DNA of 64,000 bases from Arthrobacter wenxiniae (GTDB lineage: Bacteria; Actinomycetota; Actinomycetes; Actinomycetales; Micrococcaceae), in assembly GCF_013376105.1 (NCBI RefSeq), contig NZ_JAAMFM010000008.1, positions 60,578 to 124,577 on the forward strand, written 5' to 3'. Shown one piece after another: positions 35,693 through 45,098 of the stretch. Numbering within the stretch: the first letter of the stretch is position 1; every line of letters starts with the position of its first letter. Made by a program: the position numbers and the translations under genes. The notes below the pieces were generated by a model, which did not search any database, was not told where the DNA came from, and was given only the letters and a program-made list of their open reading frames with translations.

Positions 35693-36969
35693 GTGACCCT
35701 CACCTGCTGGGCCGGGTCGAAGGCCGGCACGGGACCCGTGAAGAGTACGGGGATGCTGTCCACGCCGTCCACGCGAAGCCTGACGGGGTGGAGCCCGGCA
35801 GCAACGGCCGGCACGGCAAACGTCACGGTGGTCGGCGTGCTGGCGTAGCCGGGGTCCCCGGGCGAGGGGTTGCTCACGGCCGCCTCAGCCGTGGCGCCGC
35901 CGCACAGCACCACGACGTCCTGGCCGTCGCCAATCCGGGGCGAGCAGGTCAGCGTGACCGTGCCGCCCACGGACACCGTGGCGGGGTTGTGGGGGCTGAC
36001 GGTCACGGCCGGGGCCAGGGCGAAGGCCACCTTGTTGCTGGCCACGGCCGGGAGGCCGGGCGTTCGCGTCACGGCGGACACGGTATAGAAGCCGGGCACC
36101 CATTGGCCCCAGGCGGCGGGGTCCGCGGCAAGGCCCGGCGGCACCACCACCAGCTGGCCGGGCTCGGGGCCGGGGGCCGGGGCCAGCTCCACCGGCGGCA
36201 GCGGCCGGCCCGGCGGCAGCGGGCGCCACATGCTCGTGAAGCGCAGCACCGTGTCCAGGACCGCCAGCCCGCTCCCGGCCACCACCACGGACTGTCCCTG
36301 CGTGGCGGCCGCCTGCGAGCGCGGCGGCACCAGCGCGCTGAGCGTGGCAGCCGCACCGAGGACCGTTTGTGCGCCTTCGTCGCGGCTGCCGCGGGCCAGG
36401 ACGGGGAGGGCGGCGCTCCCCTGGCTGTGGCTGTCGATCAGCACCACCGTCACCTCGTAGGCGGCCGAGACGTGCAGGGTGGTTTGGAATGCCGTCCACA
36501 GCTTGGACAACTCGTCGGTGGAGAGCGGCAGCGGCGTGATGCGCAGGCGTTCGGGCTGGCCGGCCACGTCGCTGTGGGCCAGCGCCGCCGTCAGTTCGTC
36601 GGGGCTGAGCACCGGGTGGTCGTGCAGCACGCTCATGGCCGCGGCCAGGGCCCGGTGGCTCACCGCGTCCTGGTCCGTATCGTCGCGGCCGTAGGCCGTG
36701 ACCAGGTAGTGCAGGTTCAGGGACAGCGGCGGGGTGGCCGACTCCCCCGGCCTGGTCCGCGGCAGGTCCTGGTTGCGCCAGCCGGCGTTGACGGCCGTGC
36801 CGTAGAGGAACACGTTCAGGGATGCCCCCGTGACGGTCTTGCGGGCCATGTCCGGCGTGCGGGTGGTCACGCTGAGGTCGGAAAGGGCCGGATCCAGCAC
36901 CGGGACGGTGTTCTGAAGCAGGTTCCGCAGGGCCGCGGTCACGACGGCGACCGCCCAGGTGCTGCTCAT
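35689..36969 (-). CDS. DUF4255/Pvc16-type tail terminator cap protein
   Basis: 426 residues. The N-terminal domain (about 1-190: VVTAALRNLLQN, TTRTPD, LNVFLYGTAVNAGWRNQDLP, LHYLVTAYG) is the Pvc16/DUF4255 fold that caps the distal end of tube and sheath. The C-terminal half is Gly/Pro/Val-rich and looks like one or two immunoglobulin-like IPT/TIG domains, an extension not seen in minimal caps. It is linked to its neighbours by four-base overlaps. Confidence 0.86.
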   Translation of the reverse strand: MSSTWAVAVVTAALRNLLQNTVPVLDPALSDLSVTTRTPDMARKTVTGASLNVFLYGTAVNAGWRNQDLPRTRPGESATPPLSLNLHYLVTAYGRDDTDQDAVSHRALAAAMSVLHDHPVLSPDELTAALAHSDVAGQPERLRITPLPLSTDELSKLWTAFQTTLHVSAAYEVTVVLIDSHSQGSAALPVLARGSRDEGAQTVLGAAATLSALVPPRSQAAATQGQSVVVAGSGLAVLDTVLRFTSMWRPLPPGRPLPPVELAPAPGPEPGQLVVVPPGLAADPAAWGQWVPGFYTVSAVTRTPGLPAVASNKVAFALAPAVTVSPHNPATVSVGGTVTLTCSPRIGDGQDVVVLCGGATAEAAVSNPSPGDPGYASTPTTVTFAVPAVAAGLHPVRLRVDGVDSIPVLFTGPVPAFDPAQQVRVT

Positions 36970-37820
36970 CGCCGCCCCTTCAGGTACTCATCCAGGCTCA
37001 TGAGCCCGGATGCCGGCGGCCCCGCTGCGGGACGTTGTGCCGGGGCCGCCACGGCCTTGACCTCGATCCGGCCTATGTGGACGTGGATGTGCTGTTCGGG
37101 TGCCGGGGACGCTTCCCGGCGCGCGAGTGGTTCCATCCGCGGCCGGACCGTGCCGGCTTCCGGGTCGTGGGGCGGCGCAGGCGTTTCGGTGCGGCGCTGT
37201 GCCGGCGCCCCGGCGGGCCGCCACCCCGTGGCCTCCCCGCGGACGACGCCGGCTGGCCGCGCCAGCTGCCCGGCGTCGCCGACGGGGGTGTGGCGGCCGC
37301 CCGGGGCAGCCGCGTCCGGCCGGACGCCGGGTTGGGGCACGGCCGGGGCGGGGCCGTCGGGGTGGTTCGCAGCGGCCGCGCCCGGCGGCGCGGCGTGCAC
37401 CGGCAGGGGCCGGCGTTCCCGGACGGCGGGAGGCGCCGCGGCGCCAGGCCGGGCAGCATCGACTCCGCCCGGACGCGGCGCGGCGGCTGCGGCCGGCGCG
37501 GACCCCGGTGCCGGCCGCGGCACGGCAGCACTTTCCGGTGCCGGGGCACTGGCGGCAGCGGCGGCACGCGGGCTGCCGGCGGGAGTGCCGGCGGGAGTGC
37601 CGCCTGCCCACGGACCCGCGTCCTCGCCCATGGGTGCTGCCAGGTTTCCGCTGCCCGGCCACAGCGGGGCGCCCGGCTCCTCAAAGCGGGAGGCAAGGCG
37701 CGGCACCACGGCGCCCTCCGGCGTCGTTCTTCCCGCTTTCAAGGTACCGGCGCCCGAGGTTCCGGCACCTGGGGCGGCGGCGGGAAGCTCGCGGCGCAAC
37801 AAGCCGGCCAGGTAGCTCAC
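36966..37820 (-). CDS. Pro/Ala-rich eCIS protein with conserved ends
   Basis: 284 residues, starting GTG in a GTGA overlap with the gp26-like gene. MSYLAGLLRRE-like N-terminus, then about 200 residues dominated by Pro, Ala, Gly and Arg, then IHVHIGRIEVKAVAAP and the end SLDEYLKGRR. This conserved end is seen in several eCIS clusters. The low-complexity middle is likely disordered. It could act in assembly, or replace part of the tape-measure role. Function unknown. Confidence 0.65.
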   Translation of the reverse strand: MSYLAGLLRRELPAAAPGAGTSGAGTLKAGRTTPEGAVVPRLASRFEEPGAPLWPGSGNLAAPMGEDAGPWAGGTPAGTPAGSPRAAAAASAPAPESAAVPRPAPGSAPAAAAAPRPGGVDAARPGAAAPPAVRERRPLPVHAAPPGAAAANHPDGPAPAVPQPGVRPDAAAPGGRHTPVGDAGQLARPAGVVRGEATGWRPAGAPAQRRTETPAPPHDPEAGTVRPRMEPLARREASPAPEQHIHVHIGRIEVKAVAAPAQRPAAGPPASGLMSLDEYLKGRR

Positions 37821-38542
37821 GGGGCCACCAGCTCCAGGTAGGCCTGGCGGCGGCGCGGCGGCAGGGCCAGGATGTCCCGCTCGGACCAGCCGTAGGCGTG
37901 CGCCAGGGTGTGGATGTCCAGCAGCACGCGCCGGGCCCAGTGGTGCAGCTCCGCCCACAGGTAGGAGGCTATGTGGAGCGGCGCCAGCCAGTGCCGGGCG
38001 CACCCGGGGCACTCGAGCGCCAGCTCCGTGGTGGCGGCAGGATCCGCCCGGCCCAGTTCCTCCCCCAGGGCGGCCACCATGCCGGCGGGCAGGGATGCCG
38101 GCTCCACGGCGACCCCGCCGGCCGAGGCGCCGGCGATGCAGCGGTGCACCAGGGCCGTGTGTGCGTCGGGCTGTGCGCCGGCGGATTCCAGGCTGAGCAG
38201 GTCGTTGCTCGTGACGGCGCGCAGGACAACCTCGAAGCCGTCCCGCCGGACCGTGACCGGCTGCGCGGCGCCCACAGGCCCGAGGGAGCCGGCCGGGAAG
38301 GACAGCTCCACCTCCAGGCCGCAGCCGGGGCACTGCGCCATGGCCTCCAGTTGCGGCCCGAACAGTTCCGTCCTGAACGCCAGCAGCGCCGCGTCGCGCC
38401 GGCCCAGCGGCCAGCCGGCCAGCTCCCCTTCCGACTCCTGCGGGCAGGCGGCGGCCAGCAAGGTCAGCGCACGCCGCACCGGCTCCTGGTCAAGGCCCCG
38501 TTCCCACACCTCCAGCAGTTGGGCTGCCCCCGGCCCCGGCAC
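37817..38542 (-). CDS. gp26-like baseplate/zinc-ribbon protein
   Basis: 241 residues, mostly helical, with two CxxC pairs: CPGCGLEVE near 70 and CPGCARHW near 180. They are spaced to form a zinc site. GWSERDILALPPRRRQAYLELV near the end is typical of T4 gp26-like eCIS proteins located just after the tube gene. It probably joins the baseplate or tube. It lies six bases from the tube gene. Confidence 0.72.
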   Translation of the reverse strand: MPGPGAAQLLEVWERGLDQEPVRRALTLLAAACPQESEGELAGWPLGRRDAALLAFRTELFGPQLEAMAQCPGCGLEVELSFPAGSLGPVGAAQPVTVRRDGFEVVLRAVTSNDLLSLESAGAQPDAHTALVHRCIAGASAGGVAVEPASLPAGMVAALGEELGRADPAATTELALECPGCARHWLAPLHIASYLWAELHHWARRVLLDIHTLAHAYGWSERDILALPPRRRQAYLELVAP

Positions 38543-38548
38543 GGCTCA

Positions 38549-39076
38549 TCACCCGTTCGCCGAGCTCAGGGTCGGTTCGGTCGGTTCGGTGACGGAGGGG
38601 TCCCGTTCCCAACCTTCGTTTTCCAGCTTGATGTGCGCAATGGCGACGGCGTTGGCGTTGGCGTCCAGGTCCGGCAGCGCCTGGTATTCGGAAACCCAGC
38701 AGCGGTAGATGTTGTAGGCGAGCACCTTCTGGCCTGCCTCGTTGTAGACCTCCAGGATGATGTCCTTGCGGAAGTCCTTGAGTGAGACTTCGGCGCCGAG
38801 CCCCGAGCCAAAGTCCCACACCTTGGCTGCCCACGCCTCAAAATCGGTGTCGTGTGTGACGCCGCGTTCAATCGTCACGGCGTCGAATTCGGTGCGGCCC
38901 GGGGACTTCCTGGACGACGACGGGTCCCCGCCTTCGCGGTGCTTGACCACCTCCGTGGTGCGCTTGAGGCCGCCGACCTTGCTGACCCCGGCCACGTACC
39001 TCCCGTCCCACTTGATGCGGAACTTGAAGTTCTTGTAGGGGTCAAAACGCTGGGCATTGACGCTGAACTGGGCCAT
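38549..39076 (-). CDS. Inner tube protein (Afp1/5, gp19-like)
   Basis: 175 residues. FDPYKNFKFRIKWDGRYVAGVSKVGGLKRTTEVVKHREGG is the hallmark of contractile-tail tube proteins, and YRCWVSEYQALPDLDANANAVAIAHIKLENEGWERD completes the beta barrel. Afp and PVC carry two tube paralogues; here only one is seen besides the Afp7-like adaptor. The gene lies nine bases after the sheath. Confidence 0.93.
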   Translation of the reverse strand: MAQFSVNAQRFDPYKNFKFRIKWDGRYVAGVSKVGGLKRTTEVVKHREGGDPSSSRKSPGRTEFDAVTIERGVTHDTDFEAWAAKVWDFGSGLGAEVSLKDFRKDIILEVYNEAGQKVLAYNIYRCWVSEYQALPDLDANANAVAIAHIKLENEGWERDPSVTEPTEPTLSSANG

Positions 39077-39085
39077 GGTCCCCTC

Positions 39086-40975
39086 CTAAACCTGCACCGC
39101 GCCGGCAATTTGCGCCAGCGTGATGACCACAAATTCGGCCGGCTTGAGCGGGGCGAAGCCGACCAGGATGTTGACCACGCCCAAGTCGATGTCGTTTTGC
39201 GTGGTGGTCTCGCCATCACATTTGACGAAGTAGGCGTCCTTCGGAGCGGAGCCCTGGAACGCGCCCTGGCGGAACAGGTTGTGCATGAAGGCGCCCACGT
39301 TGAGCCGGATCTGCGCCCAGAGCGGTTCGTCGTTCGGCTCGAACACCACCCACTGCGTGCCCCGGTACAGGCTCTCCTCAATGAACAGGGCCGTCCGGCG
39401 CACCGGGAGGTACTTCCATTGCGAGGCCAGCTGGTCGTTTCCTTCCAGGGTCCGGGCGCCCCAGGCCACTGTGCCGGCGGCCGGGAAGCTGCGCAGGCAG
39501 TTCACGCCCAGCGGGTTCAGGTTGCCGTTTTCGGCGTCGTTCATGGTGACGGTCAGGGCCTGCGCGCCGTTCAACGTGGCGTCCAACCCGGCTGGCGCCT
39601 TCCACACGCCCCGGCTGCTGTCGGTGCGTGCCATGATGCCGGCCATGGCCCCACAGGGGACCAGCTCGCCGGGCTGGTTGCCGCGCAACGGGTCCGGGGA
39701 CAGGATCCGGGGGAAGTACAGGGCCGCGTAGTTGCTGGTGGTGCCGATCAGGCCCGTGCCGAACTGGGTGACGGCGGTGGCCGCGTCGCCCCAGGCGTGC
39801 GGGGAGTCGAGCAGCAGCACCGCCCGGCGTGACTGGCAGTAGGCCACGGCGTCCGGAACCAGCCCGGCGTAGTCGATGTCGCCGTCGTTCGGGCCGTTCA
39901 GATACGGCGGGATGCACAGCAGGTTGAACAGGTCCGCGTTGGCCAGGGCGTACAGGCCCGTCTTGCCGTCCTGCTTGCCGGGGCCGTTGAAGTCGTTGGT
40001 GGCCAGGGCGCCGCCGTCACTGGCCATTCCGGCGGGGGCAACCACGGCGTTGGTGGCCGGCAGGGCCGGGATGGCGGGGGTGGGCGGGACGGTGGTGTTG
40101 TCGGCCGGCACTTCGGCCACGGCGTTGTCGCCCCACTTGTCGAACTGGTGCCTGGCGGTGTCCGGGTCCGGGCTCTTGTCCGGGCGCGACGCCGGAAGCC
40201 CGGCGGCCGTGACCAGCCCGGAGCCGCCAGCCAGCACCACGTCCACGCGACGCACATCCGAGGGCAGGACCGAGACGTTCAGGAACGTCTCCACCTTGCC
40301 GGTGGTGCCGTCGCGGACCAGCAGGTTGAAAACGTCCGGCTGTTCCACTCCGTTGACGGTGACGTATTCCACCCGGGCCCGCAGGCTGTTGCCCCAGGCG
40401 CCGGGGTACTTGGCGTTGAGTGTGAGGGTGGAAATAGCCAGCTGCGCCGCGTCAAGCGGGGTGGCGGTTGCCGCGGCCGCCGTGGCCGCCTGCCCCACGG
40501 TGGCAGCTGTTGCGCCGGATGCCGTGGAGGCGGCCTGCGCGGCGGCGGCCACGACGTCCGCCGCGGCCTTCTCCGGTCCGCTGGCGTATGTGGCGGCCTT
40601 GGCGGCCGCCGCGGCGGCGGCGGCCTGGGCGCTGCTGCCCGTCGCTGCCGCTGCCGTGGCGGTTGCGGCCGCGACGGCGTTGGCCCGGGCAGCGGCGTCG
40701 GCGTAGTTGTTGTGGAAAAGCCGCACCACGATGGCCCGGCTGCCGCCGTTGCGGTAAAAGTCGCGGGCCGCGTAGCCCAGGGAACTGCCCAGCCACAGCC
40801 CGCCAAAGGTGCGTTCAAAATCGGAATAGCTGTTAATGGTGACCGGTGCATCCACGGGTCCGCGGGCCGCCCTGCCAATGAAGGCGGTGATGGACGTCGC
40901 CACACCCGTGATGGTGTGGACTCCGCTGGACACTTCGGTGACGTAGACGCCCGGATAACTTGTTGTGACTGGCAT
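39086..40975 (-). CDS. Contractile sheath protein
   Basis: 629 residues, the only sheath gene (Afp has three). The N-terminus YPGVYVTEVSSGVHTITGVATSITAFIGRA and the C-terminus LVGFAPLKPAEFVVITLAQIAG are diagnostic. Between the first domain and the LNAKYPGAWGNSLRARVEY block lies an extra Ala/Thr-rich segment (about 92-180) with almost no aromatic residues. A G-rich ribosome site precedes the ATG. It heads the structural operon. Confidence 0.95.
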   Translation of the reverse strand: MPVTTSYPGVYVTEVSSGVHTITGVATSITAFIGRAARGPVDAPVTINSYSDFERTFGGLWLGSSLGYAARDFYRNGGSRAIVVRLFHNNYADAAARANAVAAATATAAAATGSSAQAAAAAAAAKAATYASGPEKAAADVVAAAAQAASTASGATAATVGQAATAAAATATPLDAAQLAISTLTLNAKYPGAWGNSLRARVEYVTVNGVEQPDVFNLLVRDGTTGKVETFLNVSVLPSDVRRVDVVLAGGSGLVTAAGLPASRPDKSPDPDTARHQFDKWGDNAVAEVPADNTTVPPTPAIPALPATNAVVAPAGMASDGGALATNDFNGPGKQDGKTGLYALANADLFNLLCIPPYLNGPNDGDIDYAGLVPDAVAYCQSRRAVLLLDSPHAWGDAATAVTQFGTGLIGTTSNYAALYFPRILSPDPLRGNQPGELVPCGAMAGIMARTDSSRGVWKAPAGLDATLNGAQALTVTMNDAENGNLNPLGVNCLRSFPAAGTVAWGARTLEGNDQLASQWKYLPVRRTALFIEESLYRGTQWVVFEPNDEPLWAQIRLNVGAFMHNLFRQGAFQGSAPKDAYFVKCDGETTTQNDIDLGVVNILVGFAPLKPAEFVVITLAQIAGAVQV

Positions 40976-41339
40976 TGGATCCCCCCACCAGAACTGGAGC
41001 TCTTAAATTGTGGGTGCTAAACGGGGGTCCTGATGTTGGACCCACCGTCGCGGTTAGTGTCGCGGCGACGCGATGCAGAATAATGCCTAGAATGCGCCGC
41101 TGCGGTCCGTCCTGTCAACAAGTATTTTGCCCGGCCCGGCCCGGCACACGCGGGCCCGCAGCCATTGGAATTGGGGACGGGCCGGCCGCGCGAGCGCTCA
41201 AGGCCTGCGCGTGGGCACAGGGCCCCGGAGCGAGACCGGGCCGGATTGCACACATGTGTCAATAGCAGCCAACCGTCCCACGCAGGAGCCAATTCATGGC
41301 ACCAGGAAGCCCCCGATCACGCTTCCGGCACCTGGAGCC
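40976..41339. other. Leader region of the CIS structural operon
   Basis: 364 bases without a gene between the cargo-type unit and the sheath. It holds the promoter candidate below, a roughly 100-base putative untranslated leader, and a G-rich ribosome site just before the sheath ATG. Nothing else is recognisable. Confidence 0.55.
41089..41118 (-). promoter_or_regulatory. Candidate sigma70-type promoter for the CIS operon
   Basis: On the minus strand a perfect TTGACA (41113-41118) is followed after 18 bases by CATTCT (41089-41094), a weak -10. It lies about 110 bases upstream of the sheath ATG. The perfect -35 box in GC-rich DNA is the main support. Confidence 0.45.
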
Positions 41340-41825
41340 CTAGGTGACGTCAAACCACAGCGTGTTTGACTCCCAGGAACCGGGCCGCCACTGCACAGCG
41401 TGGCGGCCGGGCGTGCCAAAACTGTATTCCGTGATGTCGAAATTGAAGTCAAGGCCGGGCCCCGGGACGACCCGACCGTCGTAGGACGGCGGAATGAGCG
41501 GCTGGTCATCCGCCGGCCCCTGGGACAACGCCAGTTGCCCGTCGATGTACTCGCCGGTGACAGGTTTGGGGCCCATGGGATACAAGGGGGCGTCCGGTGC
41601 CACGGATTCGCAGACATGGATGATTCTTACTGGCTGGCCCACTTTGCATGCCAGCCCTTCGGCCAACAGGGTCAGCCGGTAGCCGCCAGCCGCGGCGCCC
41701 TTGTCCGGCGCCTGTGAATAGCCCGCCGCCACGGCCTGGTCCGCCGGGGGCGCGTCGACGATGCGCCCCCCTTCCCGGACGACCAAGTGGGGCCGCCCTG
41801 CTGAATTTTCCGGGGGATTGTGCAC
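41340..41825 (-). CDS. Hypothetical protein paired with the CIS cargo candidate
   Basis: 161 residues from a GTG at 41825, four bases after the cargo-type gene. The first 45 residues are Pro/Ala-rich. The rest is a beta-rich pattern (YRLTLLAEGLACKVGQPVRIIHV ... FNFDITEYSFGTPGRHAVQW) like a small beta-sandwich. There is no signal peptide or membrane segment. It may be a second cargo, an immunity partner or a chaperone of its neighbour. No family is recognised. Confidence 0.6.
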   Translation of the reverse strand: MHNPPENSAGRPHLVVREGGRIVDAPPADQAVAAGYSQAPDKGAAAGGYRLTLLAEGLACKVGQPVRIIHVCESVAPDAPLYPMGPKPVTGEYIDGQLALSQGPADDQPLIPPSYDGRVVPGPGLDFNFDITEYSFGTPGRHAVQWRPGSWESNTLWFDVT

Positions 41826-41829
41826 GGCG

Positions 41830-42825
41830 CTACGGCCTGACCACTACGTCTTCGCCCTGGGACGGTGACGGCCCCGCGGACGTGGTAAACCCGTTGACCG
41901 TGCAGGGGTGTGGATCCTTTTGGAGCCGGAACACGATGCGCGTTCCGGTCACGGTGATAATCCGCTTGATGAGATAGCCCGAATTGGGAATGGCTGTCGG
42001 GGTGGTGACGCCGCTGCCGGGCGCGGTGAACGTATCCAGCTGTTCGCGCTCCATGCTGCCGTTGCCGCCATGGTTGTCGGCGCAGTCGATAATCCTGGCC
42101 TTGCCCTCCGTGTGCTGGTCATCGGGGATCGGGAACCCCGCCATGTACCCGCTGTTGTTGCTGCGCCCGGCCGGGACGCTCGCATAGGAACCGGTGTGGT
42201 TCAAGGAGGAGCTGACCTGTTCACTGTCCTGAACCGCTGCCATGTCGGCGTCATTGCCGGTTGACGACGTCAAGGTGATGGCGATGGCCATCCCCGCGAC
42301 GTCGGGCTGGTCAATCGGGGTATGCGCGGGACCGTTGCGGACGGCCACCGGCACGGGGCCGGACGGACCGGCCGGGCTGCCGCCCAGGGCCGCGCCGATT
42401 CCCGCGCCCAGCGCCGCGCCGCCCAATCCGCCGATGATGGCCCCGGGCACCCCACCCAGCAGAAAGCCGGCAATGCCACCCACCACGGCACCAATGCCGC
42501 CGCCGATGAGGGCCGCCGTTGACCTGTCATCGGTGGATTCCGCCTCCGTGACCGCCAAGCCGCGGCCGTCGCCGGCACCGGCCTTCGGAAGAAGCGCCAT
42601 GGTGTGGCCGGCAGCCAGGCGTTGGGCTGCGGGCCCCCTGCCGGCCGCCATGGGCCGAGTGTGCACCGGAATCCTGGAAAAGTCGTGCCCCCATCCGAGG
42701 TCCGCCGTGCCCGGACGGGCGTGGTTCGCGGTCTGGTGTGCCGCAGGCCTGACTGCTGGAAGTACCCGCACCGCACGGCCGGGGGCAGGCAGACTTTGAA
42801 ACTGCCGCACATTCTCCGATCCCAT
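41830..42825 (-). CDS. eCIS-leader protein with glycine-zipper segment, candidate cargo
   Basis: 331 residues from the ATG at 42825, preceded by GAGGAG at six bases; the open frame upstream is rejected. LGWGHDFSRIPVHTRP (residues 43-58) is the core of the DUF4157-type leader found on eCIS-associated proteins, but no HExxH protease motif is present. Residues 107-149 are a glycine zipper (GGGIGAVVGGIAGFLLGG and onward) able to insert in or cross membranes. The C-terminal 180 residues are unrecognised. It lies directly upstream of the sheath operon. Cargo function is inferred. Confidence 0.65.
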   Translation of the reverse strand: MGSENVRQFQSLPAPGRAVRVLPAVRPAAHQTANHARPGTADLGWGHDFSRIPVHTRPMAAGRGPAAQRLAAGHTMALLPKAGAGDGRGLAVTEAESTDDRSTAALIGGGIGAVVGGIAGFLLGGVPGAIIGGLGGAALGAGIGAALGGSPAGPSGPVPVAVRNGPAHTPIDQPDVAGMAIAITLTSSTGNDADMAAVQDSEQVSSSLNHTGSYASVPAGRSNNSGYMAGFPIPDDQHTEGKARIIDCADNHGGNGSMEREQLDTFTAPGSGVTTPTAIPNSGYLIKRIITVTGTRIVFRLQKDPHPCTVNGFTTSAGPSPSQGEDVVVRP

Positions 42826-43132
42826 GGTCGGCTCCTCGGCGTTGGCCGCGCGGCGCCCCAGAAGTGAAACCCCGCTTCGACCATCCCAGTATCCGCCCAA
42901 TTCAGGGGGGCGGTCAACGACGCGTGGACACCGGGCGGCCGAAACTTTGAAGCTGCGCACGGCTGGCGGCTGGCGGTGCGCCACTTCAAGAGTGGCGCGG
43001 TGCCGGCGGGCAACAGGGCGCACGTTCAAAGTCCGGCGCCGGCAGCCCCACCGCCGCCGGCGTGCCGGCCTGGCTGGGGGCGCGCGGAATTTCGCACGCC
43101 CCCCGCCTGGCACGCCGTCACCGAGGGAACGG
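42826..43132. other. Intergenic region between hutU and the cargo gene
   Basis: 307 bases. It should contain the cargo-unit promoter. No clear -35/-10 pair is seen. The nested inverted repeats listed separately occupy part of it. Confidence 0.5.
42944..43031. repeat. Nested inverted repeats
   Basis: A perfect 8-bp stem GCGCCACT/AGTGGCGC (42978-42985, 42991-42998; five-base loop) is nested inside an outer pair around ACTTTGAA and TTCAAAGT (42944 and about 43023). A related ACTTTGAAACTGC sequence lies near 42793 in the start of the cargo gene. It might terminate hutU transcription, but no T-tract follows. Confidence 0.5.
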
Positions 43133-44812
<1,680 letters not shown>

Positions 44813-44913
44813 GATGGTTTCCTTAGTAGTTGGTCCGAAAGTGAGGTGGGATTTCCCTTACTTCCATCCAACCCCCGAGGGCCTTGCAATCCTAGGCCTG
44901 TGGCCACCGTGGT

Positions 44914-44929
44914 GTCTGTGATCCAAGAC
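44914..44929. promoter_or_regulatory. Degenerate IclR-type operator upstream of hutU
   Basis: GTCTGTGATCCAAGAC matches 14 of 16 bases of the perfect palindrome found at 47656 and 50960. It lies about 100 bases upstream of the hutU ATG. Binding by the nearby IclR protein is inferred. Confidence 0.5.
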
Positions 44930-45098
44930 AATGCGCCCGCCGGCACGTACGACGCCGGGACCCCGCCTTGGGCGGCCCGCCCACACCCCGGCTCACCCCT
45001 CCGTCGGGGACGGCAGGGCCACTCCGGGAAACGTAGGCGCCGTATCCGCGGGCGGCAAATGAACAGACACCAACCCTTGCACCGCCTTCACCCGGTGC

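Noticed and set aside
20415..40975. Prophage or type VI secretion system
   Set aside because: No head, terminase, portal, lysis or integrase genes, and no TssJ/L/M membrane complex or ClpV; the ATPase, DUF4255 cap and LysM/J gene set fit an eCIS.
41830..42825. DUF4157 metalloprotease
   Set aside because: Only the leader core motif is present; the HExxH zinc site is absent.
42978..42998. Rho-independent terminator of hutU
   Set aside because: The hairpin is good but no T-tract follows in the direction of transcription, so it is listed only as an inverted repeat.
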